From positions 1-15,094 of the forward strand of contig JAGHBX010000250.1 of assembly GCA_021160785.1 (NCBI GenBank): 15,094 bases of DNA, in the 5' to 3' direction. Shown one piece after another: positions 6,319 through 13,701 of the stretch. Source of the DNA: Planctomycetota bacterium. GTDB lineage: Bacteria; Planctomycetota; Phycisphaerae; Sedimentisphaerales; Anaerohalosphaeraceae. How positions within the stretch are numbered: the first letter of the stretch is position 1; each line of letters begins with the position of its first letter. A model generated the notes under the pieces. It was not told the origin of the DNA. It ran no database searches and saw only the letters and a list, made by a program, of their open reading frames with translations. A program made the translations under genes and the position numbers.

Positions 6319-7689
6319 TTAAGGGAGGCTAACCGGTTCTATGTCCCCTGCATCGCCATCCAGTTCCAGAACCACAATAGTATCGATGTCCTGTCGGTAT
6401 TGCTTTTCGACGTCGATCATAATACCGATGTCTGTCTGCCGGACCTTGACCTTGCCGCCGGTTAACAGCGAGCCGTTAACAATCTTCTTGTTAATTGCGG
6501 GCAACATAATACTCTCGCCGTCGAAAGCAAATACGTGCAGGTAGATACGGTTGTCTTTGCGGGTCGATGCCCCCCATGTACCTGGTTTGAACGGCCCACC
6601 CTGTGTCCCGTAGATACTTGCGCCGTATTTTGTCAGCCACTTACCCATCTCCAGCAGACGGGCTGTTTGTCTGGGTTCGATTCGACCGTCCGGCATGGGG
6701 CCCACGTTGAAGAGCAGATTGCCGTCGCCGCCCGCCGTTCGGATAAGGGTCTGGAGACATTGTTTCAGAGATTTCATGTTGTCGTTCGGCTTCCACGCCC
6801 ACTGGCGACAGATTGTCATGCAGGTTTCCCACGGTGGGTCTGCCTGGAACGCTCCCACGCGCTGCTCGGGAGTATCATAATCGCCCGCATACTCTCGCCC
6901 CTTTGTGGTTCCCTTCATCCCGTGCCTGCCTTTTCCGATGCGATTGTTAATGATGATATCCGGCTGCAGGTTGCGAACGTAGTTGTAAAGATCCCTGCCC
7001 AGTTCGGCATTCCAGTTCTTTTCCCACTCACCGTCAAACCACAGAATCCCCAAAGGCCCGTATTTGCCGATCAACTCGGCAAGCTGATTCTTCATAAAAA
7101 CAAGATACACGTTAAAGTCCGGCTTCTGCCCATCGGGCAGCGCCTCACCCGGCCCGCCGTGCGAGTAAGGCTGATAGTGAGGGTGATGCCAGTCAAGAAT
7201 GGAATAGTAGGTGCAGAATCGAATCCCCTGTCGGCGGCACTCTTCGGACAGTTCCTTGATTACATCGCGGCCGAAAGGCGTTTCCATAATATCGTAGTCT
7301 GTATAGTCCGAATCAAACATGCTGAAGCCGTCATGGTGCTTGGAAGTAATGACTATGTATTTCATCCCGGCGTCTTTGGCGATCAAGACCCATTCTTTTG
7401 CGCTGAATTTGACGGGGTTGAACTGCTTGTAGAGATTGTCATATTCGGCCCTTGGAATCTTCGTGCCGCGCGACCAGCCAATCTCCGTACCCTTGAGACT
7501 CACCGGTCCCCAATGAATAAACATGCCAAACCGTGCTTGGCGCCACCACGCCAGGCGCGCATCAAATTGGGCATCTGTTTCTTTGAGATAGTCAACCGTC
7601 GGGACTTTACTCTCCCTGGCCTGCAAACAAGGGCATGCCGGGGCAACAATTACGATTGCAAATACGATCGCGGCAATTATTCGCAACAT
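6319..7689 (-). CDS. Secreted alpha-L-fucosidase, GH29
   Basis: The product is 456 aa from the ATG at 7689, chosen because AAGGAGG lies 8 nt upstream; an in-frame upstream ATG at 7725 lacks this. Residues 1-24 are a signal peptide (MLRIIAAIVFAIVIVAPA), so it acts in the periplasm or outside. The GH29 barrel shows WWRQARFGMFIHWGP (48-62), YIVITSKHHDGFSMFDS (111-127), FCTYYSILDWHH (158-169), GILWFDGEW (214-222) with the likely nucleophile Asp219, and LLFNVGPMPDG. A C-terminal beta domain follows. GH29 enzymes remove terminal alpha-L-fucose by a retaining mechanism. The gene is 70 nt downstream of the sulfatase on the same strand, consistent with joint action on a sulfated fucose-containing glycan. 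The acid/base residue was not assigned. Family is confident; linkage is not. Confidence 0.95.
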   Translation of the reverse strand: MLRIIAAIVFAIVIVAPACPCLQARESKVPTVDYLKETDAQFDARLAWWRQARFGMFIHWGPVSLKGTEIGWSRGTKIPRAEYDNLYKQFNPVKFSAKEWVLIAKDAGMKYIVITSKHHDGFSMFDSDYTDYDIMETPFGRDVIKELSEECRRQGIRFCTYYSILDWHHPHYQPYSHGGPGEALPDGQKPDFNVYLVFMKNQLAELIGKYGPLGILWFDGEWEKNWNAELGRDLYNYVRNLQPDIIINNRIGKGRHGMKGTTKGREYAGDYDTPEQRVGAFQADPPWETCMTICRQWAWKPNDNMKSLKQCLQTLIRTAGGDGNLLFNVGPMPDGRIEPRQTARLLEMGKWLTKYGASIYGTQGGPFKPGTWGASTRKDNRIYLHVFAFDGESIMLPAINKKIVNGSLLTGGKVKVRQTDIGIMIDVEKQYRQDIDTIVVLELDGDAGDIEPVSLP

Positions 7690-7759
7690 GTTTGTATCCT
7701 CCTTCAAAAGTTTCTCTTGACACATGGTTTACACCTATCGCATATCCGGCAATTGCCCG

Positions 7760-9340
7760 CTATTGGCTCTGCAGCCGGTGCATCTTCTTGTCATAGTATT
7801 CGATAATCGCCGGTCTATGGCTCAGGTCCGCCGGCGGCACGTTGTCCGCCTTGATAAGGGGTCCGTCGGTAAGTACCTTTGGCTTCGGACCCTTGTACCG
7901 CCAGGCGGTCAGTTTTTCTTCGAGTTCGCCGACAATGTCCTTGTACTTTGGATCGTCGTAAAGGTTGTTCATTTCCAGCGGATCTTTTTCCAGATCGAAG
8001 AAGAGGTTTGCGTTTTTGGGCCCTGCCAGAATGAGCTTGTGCTTCCGCGTGCGCGCCATCACCTGAGAGCCTCCGCCGGACTCGGAAAAGATAATCTCAT
8101 GGCCGGGTGCGGCGACCGCCAGATCGTATCCCTGCATCGTTTCGGCGGGCGCACACCCGGTCGCCCCGCATATCGTGGGGGCAAGATCGATGTTGTTGAC
8201 CATGCGTCCGCTTACCTGACCCGCTGATTTACTGTGCGGCCACTTGATAATCAGCGGCACCTTCGCCAACGGGTCGTACATGTAATTGCTCTTTAAGATC
8301 ATGTGATGGTGGCCCATGTACTCGCCGTGATCGGCGGTATAAATGATCAGCGTATCATCGTAGAGCCCCTTGTCTTTTAAAATCTTCAGCAGTCGACCGA
8401 CATGAAAATCGATCTGCGAAATCGTCGCATAATAATACGCCATCACCCGTCGAAGCGAAGCTTCGCTAAGGTCCGTATTCTTGAAGTAGCCGCGATTGTA
8501 ATCGACATCATGCCCAAAGCAGGCCTGTCGCCAGCCGGGCAGAATCGTCAATGACAGCGGATCATACATCTTGTCCCACGGCGCAGGCGGATCGAACGGA
8601 TGATGCGGCTTGATGAAGCCGACCATCAAAAGCTGCCCGCCGCCGACCTGCCAGTCGGCAACGGTTTCGACCGCCCGATCGCCGATCCACGTCGTCGCGT
8701 GGTCTTTTTCAGCCAGATTCGACACCAGCGCCCCGAACGTCCTCCAGTACTCATCCGGCGCGTTCTTCCGGTACTCCCGCCGCTGGTCCTCGAGGTCGTT
8801 TCTGTCGACCAAGCCCTTCTTCATCAGGCAGCGATGATAGTCGTCGTCCCACCTGCCCGGCCCATCCTGCTCGGAAAGGACCATCTCGTCAAAACCCACA
8901 TCCAGATACGTCGGCGTAAAGTGCATCTTGCCCACGGCCTTGGTCTTGTAACCGGCCGTGCGAAGAATCTTCGGAAAAGTCGCAAACTCCGGCGAAAGCG
9001 TACTGCGATTGTTCCAGCCGCCATGATCGTGAACATACATCCCGCTGAGCAGCGAATACCGCGACGGCGTACAGACCGGAAAAGGACAGAAACTGTTTTC
9101 AAACCGAACCCCGTCGGCCGCCAACGAATCGATAAACGGCGTCTTGACATCGGCGTTGCCGTAGGCCCCGATACAATCCATCCGATGCTGATCGACATGA
9201 ATAATCAAGACATTAGGCCCCCGCGCCACACGCCCAATCGGCACAGACCCAAGACCCTCCATACAACCCGACACCGAAAAAGAAACCACCCCCAAACCAC
9301 TAACCTTCAAAAACATCCGCCTGTCAATAGCCTGACCCAT
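7760..9340 (-). CDS. Type I sulfatase, Tat-exported lipoprotein
   Basis: The ATG at 9340 gives 526 aa; a GTG one codon earlier is possible. The N-terminus has DRRMFLK (6-12), a twin-arginine motif, and a lipobox SVSGC with Cys26, so it is likely folded in the cytoplasm, exported by Tat and lipid-anchored. The sulfatase signature CTPSR (90-94) marks Cys90 as the residue converted to formylglycine. Other metal and active-site positions are visible: NVLIIHVDQHR (43-53), GKMH (137-140), KPHHPF (244-249) and TADHGEYMG (335-343, Asp337 and His338). The family hydrolyses sulfate esters, here probably on a polysaccharide given the fucosidase next door. A formylglycine-generating or anaerobic maturation enzyme is required and is not in this window. 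Substrate subfamily cannot be decided by eye. Confidence 0.96.
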   Translation of the reverse strand: MGQAIDRRMFLKVSGLGVVSFSVSGCMEGLGSVPIGRVARGPNVLIIHVDQHRMDCIGAYGNADVKTPFIDSLAADGVRFENSFCPFPVCTPSRYSLLSGMYVHDHGGWNNRSTLSPEFATFPKILRTAGYKTKAVGKMHFTPTYLDVGFDEMVLSEQDGPGRWDDDYHRCLMKKGLVDRNDLEDQRREYRKNAPDEYWRTFGALVSNLAEKDHATTWIGDRAVETVADWQVGGGQLLMVGFIKPHHPFDPPAPWDKMYDPLSLTILPGWRQACFGHDVDYNRGYFKNTDLSEASLRRVMAYYYATISQIDFHVGRLLKILKDKGLYDDTLIIYTADHGEYMGHHHMILKSNYMYDPLAKVPLIIKWPHSKSAGQVSGRMVNNIDLAPTICGATGCAPAETMQGYDLAVAAPGHEIIFSESGGGSQVMARTRKHKLILAGPKNANLFFDLEKDPLEMNNLYDDPKYKDIVGELEEKLTAWRYKGPKPKVLTDGPLIKADNVPPADLSHRPAIIEYYDKKMHRLQSQ

Positions 9341-9384
9341 CACTTTACCCTTACAATCATATTCAATTCAGGTTCTCCCGGTCA

Positions 9385-10713
9385 TCAATCAATCGCCAGC
9401 TTCTGCACCGGCCAGAAAACAAAATCACCATCTTTTTCGCTTGACCATCCGACATGTTTACCGCCATCGTCTTTGAAATCCATTCCAACAGAGTACAGTG
9501 TGAAGTCGTCATCGATCTCTCGATAGACCAAGGGGCCATCACTACAGGGATCTGCCGGTAACAGTCGAAGATACCCGCCTTCGACCAACGCTTCAAGTTT
9601 ATCGGGCATGGCGCCTTTATCAGCCTTGTATCGCAAAACAGCCAACGTAGTTATCAAAGCCTCAAAACGTGCTCTGTAAACATGCTTGATCGAGTAGATT
9701 AGGCGGGCCATGCTGGACACTTCCAGTATGTACGCTTTAGCTGTTAGCCTGCTTGCTTCTTTCGCATAATCGGTATTCCTCTGATGCAGTGCCCATGGAG
9801 TTTGCTTGTGAATCACATTTATTTCTTTTTGAAATTGCTCAAGGATAGCTATGGTCTGTCGCTTGTCAGGATGGGTTTCGGCAATTCCGCGAGCCTTTTG
9901 CAGAGACATTTCAGGCAGCATTGGATTATCGAATTCCTTCACGAGTTGCTCGGAAATTAGCTTGCCGTTGCCATTGCCATCATCCGTAAACAACCTTCCT
10001 ATTGCCTCCAACTTATAGAGTTTTTCCCCGTCAGAATAGACTACCTCAACTGGGTTGGATCGCAGTTGCTTTAAGAGAGTGCCCTTAAAAACCGCCAGAG
10101 TCTTGCTGTCCAGTTCAACGGCGTCCACTATTCGATACAGTGATGCGCAACTCCCTGCACATATCCCTACCCCAAGCATCTGTTCGATGAGGGTCCGGGG
10201 TACTTGAAACTGGCAGCCAACCTTGTAAGCAGATGTCAGCAGTTCGAATGCCCCGGTTACATTACCCTGATCGGCGATCTTCTCCGCTTGCCAGAAGAGC
10301 AGCTTTGACATGTCTGTGAACCTGTCAAGTTCTAAGAAACCCAGATCTTTCATTTCATTGTTCTTGGCCTGGTATTGTTTCCAGTAGTATTTCCGGTCAG
10401 CGGCCAAAGTGAAGAATCTTATGCATTCTTCATTGGATTCAAGCCAATCCTGCAAGTCGCTTCGTTGTTTACGTGAAAGACCCCAGTAGTCGCACACCCA
10501 GGGTATTGATTGAGGCCGAGGAACATAAGCATTGGCAGCTTTTTCAAATAACTCGGCTGAGTTGTGCCGGGGGTCATAGTCCGGTGGTTTTGTGATTCTG
10601 TTATATTCGGCCAGCAGGCCATCTTTGGCACTTACTTCACTGCCGGCTGCCGCCAATACCAGTACCGACACCCCAAAAATAACCAAGAGAAATCTTATGG
10701 ATATTTTACTCAT
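9385..10713 (-). CDS. Exported protein of unknown function, planctomycete type
   Basis: The 442-aa product begins with a signal peptide (MSKISIRFLLVIFGVSVLVL, cleavage near AAAGSEVSA). The middle (30-345) is mainly helical with no recognised motif; Cys167, Cys185 and Cys189 are grouped. The C-terminal part (350-418) has RYKADKGAMPDKLEALVEG, then LLPADPCSDGPLVYR and FTLYSVGMDFKDDGG. This phrase resembles the tail of type II secretion pseudopilins (GspG-like) and recurs in many planctomycete exported proteins. No pilin-type N-terminal methylation motif is present. The start overlaps the rmuC stop by 8 nt, which suggests translational coupling, and the sulfatase begins 44 nt after its stop. It is visibly more AT-rich than the sulfatase. 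The operon position does not reveal a role. Confidence 0.8.
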   Translation of the reverse strand: MSKISIRFLLVIFGVSVLVLAAAGSEVSAKDGLLAEYNRITKPPDYDPRHNSAELFEKAANAYVPRPQSIPWVCDYWGLSRKQRSDLQDWLESNEECIRFFTLAADRKYYWKQYQAKNNEMKDLGFLELDRFTDMSKLLFWQAEKIADQGNVTGAFELLTSAYKVGCQFQVPRTLIEQMLGVGICAGSCASLYRIVDAVELDSKTLAVFKGTLLKQLRSNPVEVVYSDGEKLYKLEAIGRLFTDDGNGNGKLISEQLVKEFDNPMLPEMSLQKARGIAETHPDKRQTIAILEQFQKEINVIHKQTPWALHQRNTDYAKEASRLTAKAYILEVSSMARLIYSIKHVYRARFEALITTLAVLRYKADKGAMPDKLEALVEGGYLRLLPADPCSDGPLVYREIDDDFTLYSVGMDFKDDGGKHVGWSSEKDGDFVFWPVQKLAID

Positions 10714-11734
10714 CGCTTTCCCCGCCCGTCTGTATTTGGTCGAGTTGGATTGTGAATTTGTTTAGTTTTGACTGGCCTTCGTCGTATTGGTTTTGGGCGT
10801 TTCTCAGGTGTTTGCCTAAGACGTCCCAGTTTGCTGTGAAGGTTTCGAAACCTGCGCCTATTTTCTTTAGGTTTTCGCGGATTTGTGCCGCCTGTTTTTC
10901 TATTTGCAGGCCGTGGAGGCCCATTACTATTGTCATCAGGTAGGCATACAGCAGATTCGGCGAGACGGGGATTACCTTCTTGTCGAGGGCGTATTTGAGA
11001 ATGTCGGTTTTGTCCTGGGCGTATTTTATGACCGTTTCGTAGTAAACGTTTTCGGCGGGGATGTACATCAGTGCAAAATCAAGCGTGCCCTCGGTAGGGT
11101 TGATATAGCCGGCGGCGATCTCGTCGATGCGCTTTTTTACATCGGATAGAAAGGTGCGCCTCTGTCTTGCCCTTTCGTCGTCGGTTTCGCTGTTGATCAT
11201 TCTCTCGAAACTCGGCAGCGGAAACTTCGCATCGACGGGCACGGAATAGTCGGGCATCTTGACCAGCGCATCGACGATCTTGCCGCTTGTAAAAGCATGC
11301 TGCATCCGGAAGCTGCCGGCGGGCAGTACCTCGCCAAGCAGCCTTTCCAGCGACTGCTCGCCCAACTGGCCCCGCAGCTTGGGGGCCTTTAGGATATCCT
11401 GCAGCGACCTGACATCCGCCCCCAATTGCAGCATCCTGTCGCCTGCACCCTGGAGCTGTCCGATCTGCGTGTGAAGTTTGTTCAGCGTTTCGTGGCTCTT
11501 TTCAAGGTGCTGGGTAAGGCTCTGTTGGCCGGTCTGGAGATTCTTCGTCAGTGCTTCGCCGTGGCTGGTCTGGCTTTGGCGGATCGCCTCCAACTGCTGC
11601 TGCAACAGCCCGACGGCGGTGCTCTGGCGGACCATCTCCTCGCGGGCGGCGAGATTATTCTTCACCAGCAGCCCCACAAGCACCAGCAGGCACAGTACAA
11701 GGGCAATCACAATAATGACCAATACTGTCAACAT
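10706..11734 (-). CDS. rmuC: DNA recombination protein RmuC
   Basis: The start is set at the ATG at 11734 (GAGGAAAC upstream), giving 342 aa; the longer frame to 11794 would begin upstream of the promoter's -10. Residues 3-24 are one transmembrane segment, followed by a coiled coil (about 28-115) rich in Gln and Leu. The nuclease-like RmuC domain runs from 116, with RGQLGEQSLERLL (121-133), VDAKFPLPSFERM (167-179), DFALMYIPAENVYYE (219-233) and VSPNLLYAYLMTI (257-269). RmuC limits inversions between short repeats in E. coli and belongs to a restriction-endonuclease-like fold. It is shorter than E. coli RmuC (475 aa), mainly through a shorter coiled coil. It heads the minus-strand run and overlaps the next gene by 8 nt. 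Confidence 0.94.
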   Translation of the reverse strand: MLTVLVIIVIALVLCLLVLVGLLVKNNLAAREEMVRQSTAVGLLQQQLEAIRQSQTSHGEALTKNLQTGQQSLTQHLEKSHETLNKLHTQIGQLQGAGDRMLQLGADVRSLQDILKAPKLRGQLGEQSLERLLGEVLPAGSFRMQHAFTSGKIVDALVKMPDYSVPVDAKFPLPSFERMINSETDDERARQRRTFLSDVKKRIDEIAAGYINPTEGTLDFALMYIPAENVYYETVIKYAQDKTDILKYALDKKVIPVSPNLLYAYLMTIVMGLHGLQIEKQAAQIRENLKKIGAGFETFTANWDVLGKHLRNAQNQYDEGQSKLNKFTIQLDQIQTGGESDE

Positions 11735-11773
11735 AGGCGGTTTCCTCGAAAAAACGACCGATCCCGTGCAATT

Positions 11774-11802
11774 ATTATAGATGCCCCAGATCAATTAGTC
11801 AA
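11774..11802 (-). promoter_or_regulatory. Near-consensus promoter of rmuC
   Basis: On the minus strand TTGACT (11802-11797), 17 nt, and TATAAT (11779-11774) match sigma70 almost perfectly. The transcript would start about 33 nt before the rmuC ATG and could read through to the fucosidase, as no terminator is seen between these genes. Confidence 0.8.
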
Positions 11803-11826
11803 AACGATAGTTTTTGTGCAATAGGG

Positions 11827-11856
11827 TTGTGCAGTTTGGCGTCTATTTGTTATACT
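11827..11856 (+). promoter_or_regulatory. Promoter of the Lys/Ala-rich protein gene
   Basis: TTGTGC (11827-11832), 18 nt and TATACT (11851-11856) form a plausible promoter, divergent from the rmuC promoter only 25 nt away. The leader is about 45 nt. Confidence 0.5.
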
Positions 11857-11909
11857 TATCGGACTGGATTCAAGACGCAAAATCAACTTTATTTGTAAGG
11901 AGCGAGATT

Positions 11910-12587
11910 ATGAAGCGATTTGTTGTTTGTGTTGCAGTATTGGCCTTTTTGTTAGCGGGCGTGGTGTCCGCCGAGGAGAAAAAGGCCCCGCCCAAAGGTG
12001 CTCAGGCCAAGGCTAAAGTAAATAAGGCGGAATGTCCTAATGCCGCCGAAGCAAAAAAAGCTGAAGCTGCAAAGAAAAAGACCGCTGCAAAGGCGGCACA
12101 TGCCAAAAAGGCCGCAGCTAAAAAGCCTGCCCCCAGGAAGCCCAAGGCAGACAAGAACAAGGCGGATGCCGCTAAGAAGAAGGCAGAGGCCGCCAAGAAG
12201 AGGGCAGAGGCTCAAAAAGCCGCCCATGCCAAGCGCACCGTTGACGCCCGTACCGAGGCTACAAGAACGCTTCAGCAGCACGCTGCGATGGAGAAGCGTC
12301 AGCTTGCAAAGCTTACGCAGCTTTTGAAGCGGATTCAAAACATCGCCCGCCAGGAAAAGGCCGAAAAGACGATAGCGGCAATTGAAAATGCGATCAAGCA
12401 TGAAACCGAAGCCGCGAAGAAGAGAGTGGCGGCCCGCGCAGAAGCACTCAAGAAGTTAAAGCAAAGACACGCCGAGGCCGCCAAAAAGGCAGAATCGAAA
12501 CGTCCTCCTGTACGGGCGAAGAGACCTTCACCAAAGAAACCAGCCCACAGAAAGGCCCCTCCAAAGAAGCTGGCAGAAAAGAAATAG
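11910..12587 (+). CDS. Exported Lys/Ala-rich, histone-H1-like protein
   Basis: The start is the ATG at 11910, 7 nt after AAGGAG; the frame extends upstream but without a site. The 225-aa product opens with a signal peptide (MKRFVVCVAVLAFLLAGVVSA, cut before EEKK). Residues 24-110 are low-complexity Lys/Ala/Pro, with repeated KKAEAAKK-type words and stretches like AKKAAAKKPAPRKPKA. Residues 112-195 form a likely alpha-helical coiled coil rich in Ala, Lys, Glu, Gln and Arg. The tail (197-225) is Pro/Lys/Arg-rich with RPSPKKPAHRK, an SPKK-type motif known from histone H1 tails. Such sequence usually means nucleic-acid or polyanion binding, but the signal peptide places it outside the cytoplasm, where it might bind acidic polysaccharide, the cell wall or extracellular DNA. 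It is a single gene closed by a strong terminator. Function is unknown. Confidence 0.78.
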   Translation: MKRFVVCVAVLAFLLAGVVSAEEKKAPPKGAQAKAKVNKAECPNAAEAKKAEAAKKKTAAKAAHAKKAAAKKPAPRKPKADKNKADAAKKKAEAAKKRAEAQKAAHAKRTVDARTEATRTLQQHAAMEKRQLAKLTQLLKRIQNIARQEKAEKTIAAIENAIKHETEAAKKRVAARAEALKKLKQRHAEAAKKAESKRPPVRAKRPSPKKPAHRKAPPKKLAEKK

Positions 12588-12623
12588 CACTGGGTTCAGA
12601 AGCATCTGCGTACGACTTATAAC

Positions 12624-12663
12624 AGCCCGTCCGGTCAGGCACAAAGACCGGGCGGGCTTTCTA
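12624..12663 (+). terminator. Rho-independent terminator
   Basis: AGCCCGTCCGGTC (12624-12636) pairs with GACCGGGCGGGCT (12646-12658): 13 pairs including one G-U wobble, a 9-nt loop and a TTTCT tail. It ends the transcript of the Lys/Ala-rich protein and separates it from the next unit. Confidence 0.85.
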
Positions 12664-12692
12664 TTGCAAATTTCGGGACCATCTGTTAGGAT
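12664..12692 (+). promoter_or_regulatory. Promoter candidate overlapping the start of the TIM-barrel gene
   Basis: TTGCAA (12664-12669), 17 nt and TAGGAT (12687-12692) have correct spacing, but the -10 overlaps the ATG at 12691. Transcription would then begin near 12699-12700, at an in-frame GTG. Either this is fortuitous or the gene starts at that GTG without a leader. Confidence 0.35.
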
Positions 12693-13692
12693 GAAGCCTG
12701 TGATACCAATTGGTTTAAGTAATTGCGCTCCGCGTGGTCCCAACGTACTTTCTCGGAGAAGATTTATCTCCACCGCCGCGGTGGCGACAGGCAGCGCGGC
12801 CGTCGGCGGTGCCGTACAATCTGCCGAAGCAAAAACCAACCCCGCCGAAACCCGCCTAGGCTTTGGATACTGCCTCAATACCGGTACAATCCGCGGCCAG
12901 AAACTGAGCTTCATTGAAGAACTCGATATAACCGCCAAAGCAGGCTACGATGCTATCGAACCGTGGATACACAAAATCCACGAATACAAAGACTCCGGCG
13001 GCTCGCTCAAGGACCTGAAAAAGCAAATTGTCGATCTGGGCATAACCGTCGAAAGCGCTATCGGCTTTGCCCGGTGGATAGTCGACGACGACGACGAGCG
13101 GGCCAGGGGTGTTGAGCAATTCAAGCGAGATATGGATGTCGTCGCCCAAATCGGCGGCAAACGCGTCGCCGCGCCGCCTGCCGGAGCAAGCAGGAAACCC
13201 AGTCTCGACCTCGACAAGGCCGCCGGTCGATACCGCGCTATCCTGGAAATCGGCGATCGTATCGGCATCATCCCGCAACTGGAAACATGGGGGCACTCGA
13301 AAAACCTGCATCGTATCGGCCAGGCCCTTTATGTCATCGCCGAATGCGGCCACCCGAAAGCCTGCCTGCTGCTCGACGTATTCCACACCTACAAGGGCGG
13401 CTCGGATTTTAACGGTTACAAGGTTATCAGCGGCAGGACGATTCAGGTCTTCCACATGAACGACTATCCCGCCGATCCGCCGCGCGAGACCATCGGCGAC
13501 CGGGATCGCGTTATGCCCGGAGACGGCATCGCACCGATACCGCAGATACTGCGCGATATTTACGCCAACGGCTGCCGGGCGATGCTCTCTTTAGAGTTGT
13601 TCAATCCCGGGTACTGGAAACAGGACGCACTGGCCGTCGCCAAATTAGGCCTTGCAAAGATGAAAGCGGTGGTGCAAAAGGCGCTTGCCTGA
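12691..13692 (+). CDS. Tat-exported xylose-isomerase-like TIM-barrel protein
   Basis: The product is 333 aa from the ATG at 12691; a GTG three codons on and a TTG at 12664 are alternatives, and no strong ribosome binding site is seen. SRRRFIST (21-28) followed by an Ala-rich core ending QSAEA is a twin-arginine signal, so it acts outside the cytoplasm. The rest is an AP endonuclease 2/xylose isomerase-like barrel (sugar phosphate isomerase/epimerase family). Probable metal ligands are Glu198 (QLETWG), Asp229 (LLLDVFH), His255 (VFHMND) and Glu302 (LSLELF), with Glu90 (AIEPW) and His232 nearby. Exported members are frequent in planctomycetes and are presumed to isomerise or epimerise sugars. 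The next gene starts 9 nt after the stop, so they are probably cotranscribed. The exact reaction is unknown. Confidence 0.9.
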   Translation: MKPVIPIGLSNCAPRGPNVLSRRRFISTAAVATGSAAVGGAVQSAEAKTNPAETRLGFGYCLNTGTIRGQKLSFIEELDITAKAGYDAIEPWIHKIHEYKDSGGSLKDLKKQIVDLGITVESAIGFARWIVDDDDERARGVEQFKRDMDVVAQIGGKRVAAPPAGASRKPSLDLDKAAGRYRAILEIGDRIGIIPQLETWGHSKNLHRIGQALYVIAECGHPKACLLLDVFHTYKGGSDFNGYKVISGRTIQVFHMNDYPADPPRETIGDRDRVMPGDGIAPIPQILRDIYANGCRAMLSLELFNPGYWKQDALAVAKLGLAKMKAVVQKALA

Positions 13693-13701
13693 GAGAGGAT
13701 T

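Noticed and set aside
6535..7806. 423-aa plus-strand open frame
   Set aside because: Exact antisense of the GH29 fucosidase; no domain and no ribosome binding site.
8600..9526. 308-aa plus-strand open frame
   Set aside because: Antisense of the sulfatase, with basic low-complexity product typical of a shadow frame in GC-rich DNA.
12040..12327. 95-aa alternative frame in the Lys/Ala-rich gene
   Set aside because: Low-complexity frame produced by AAG/GCC-rich codons; the chosen frame has the signal peptide and RBS.
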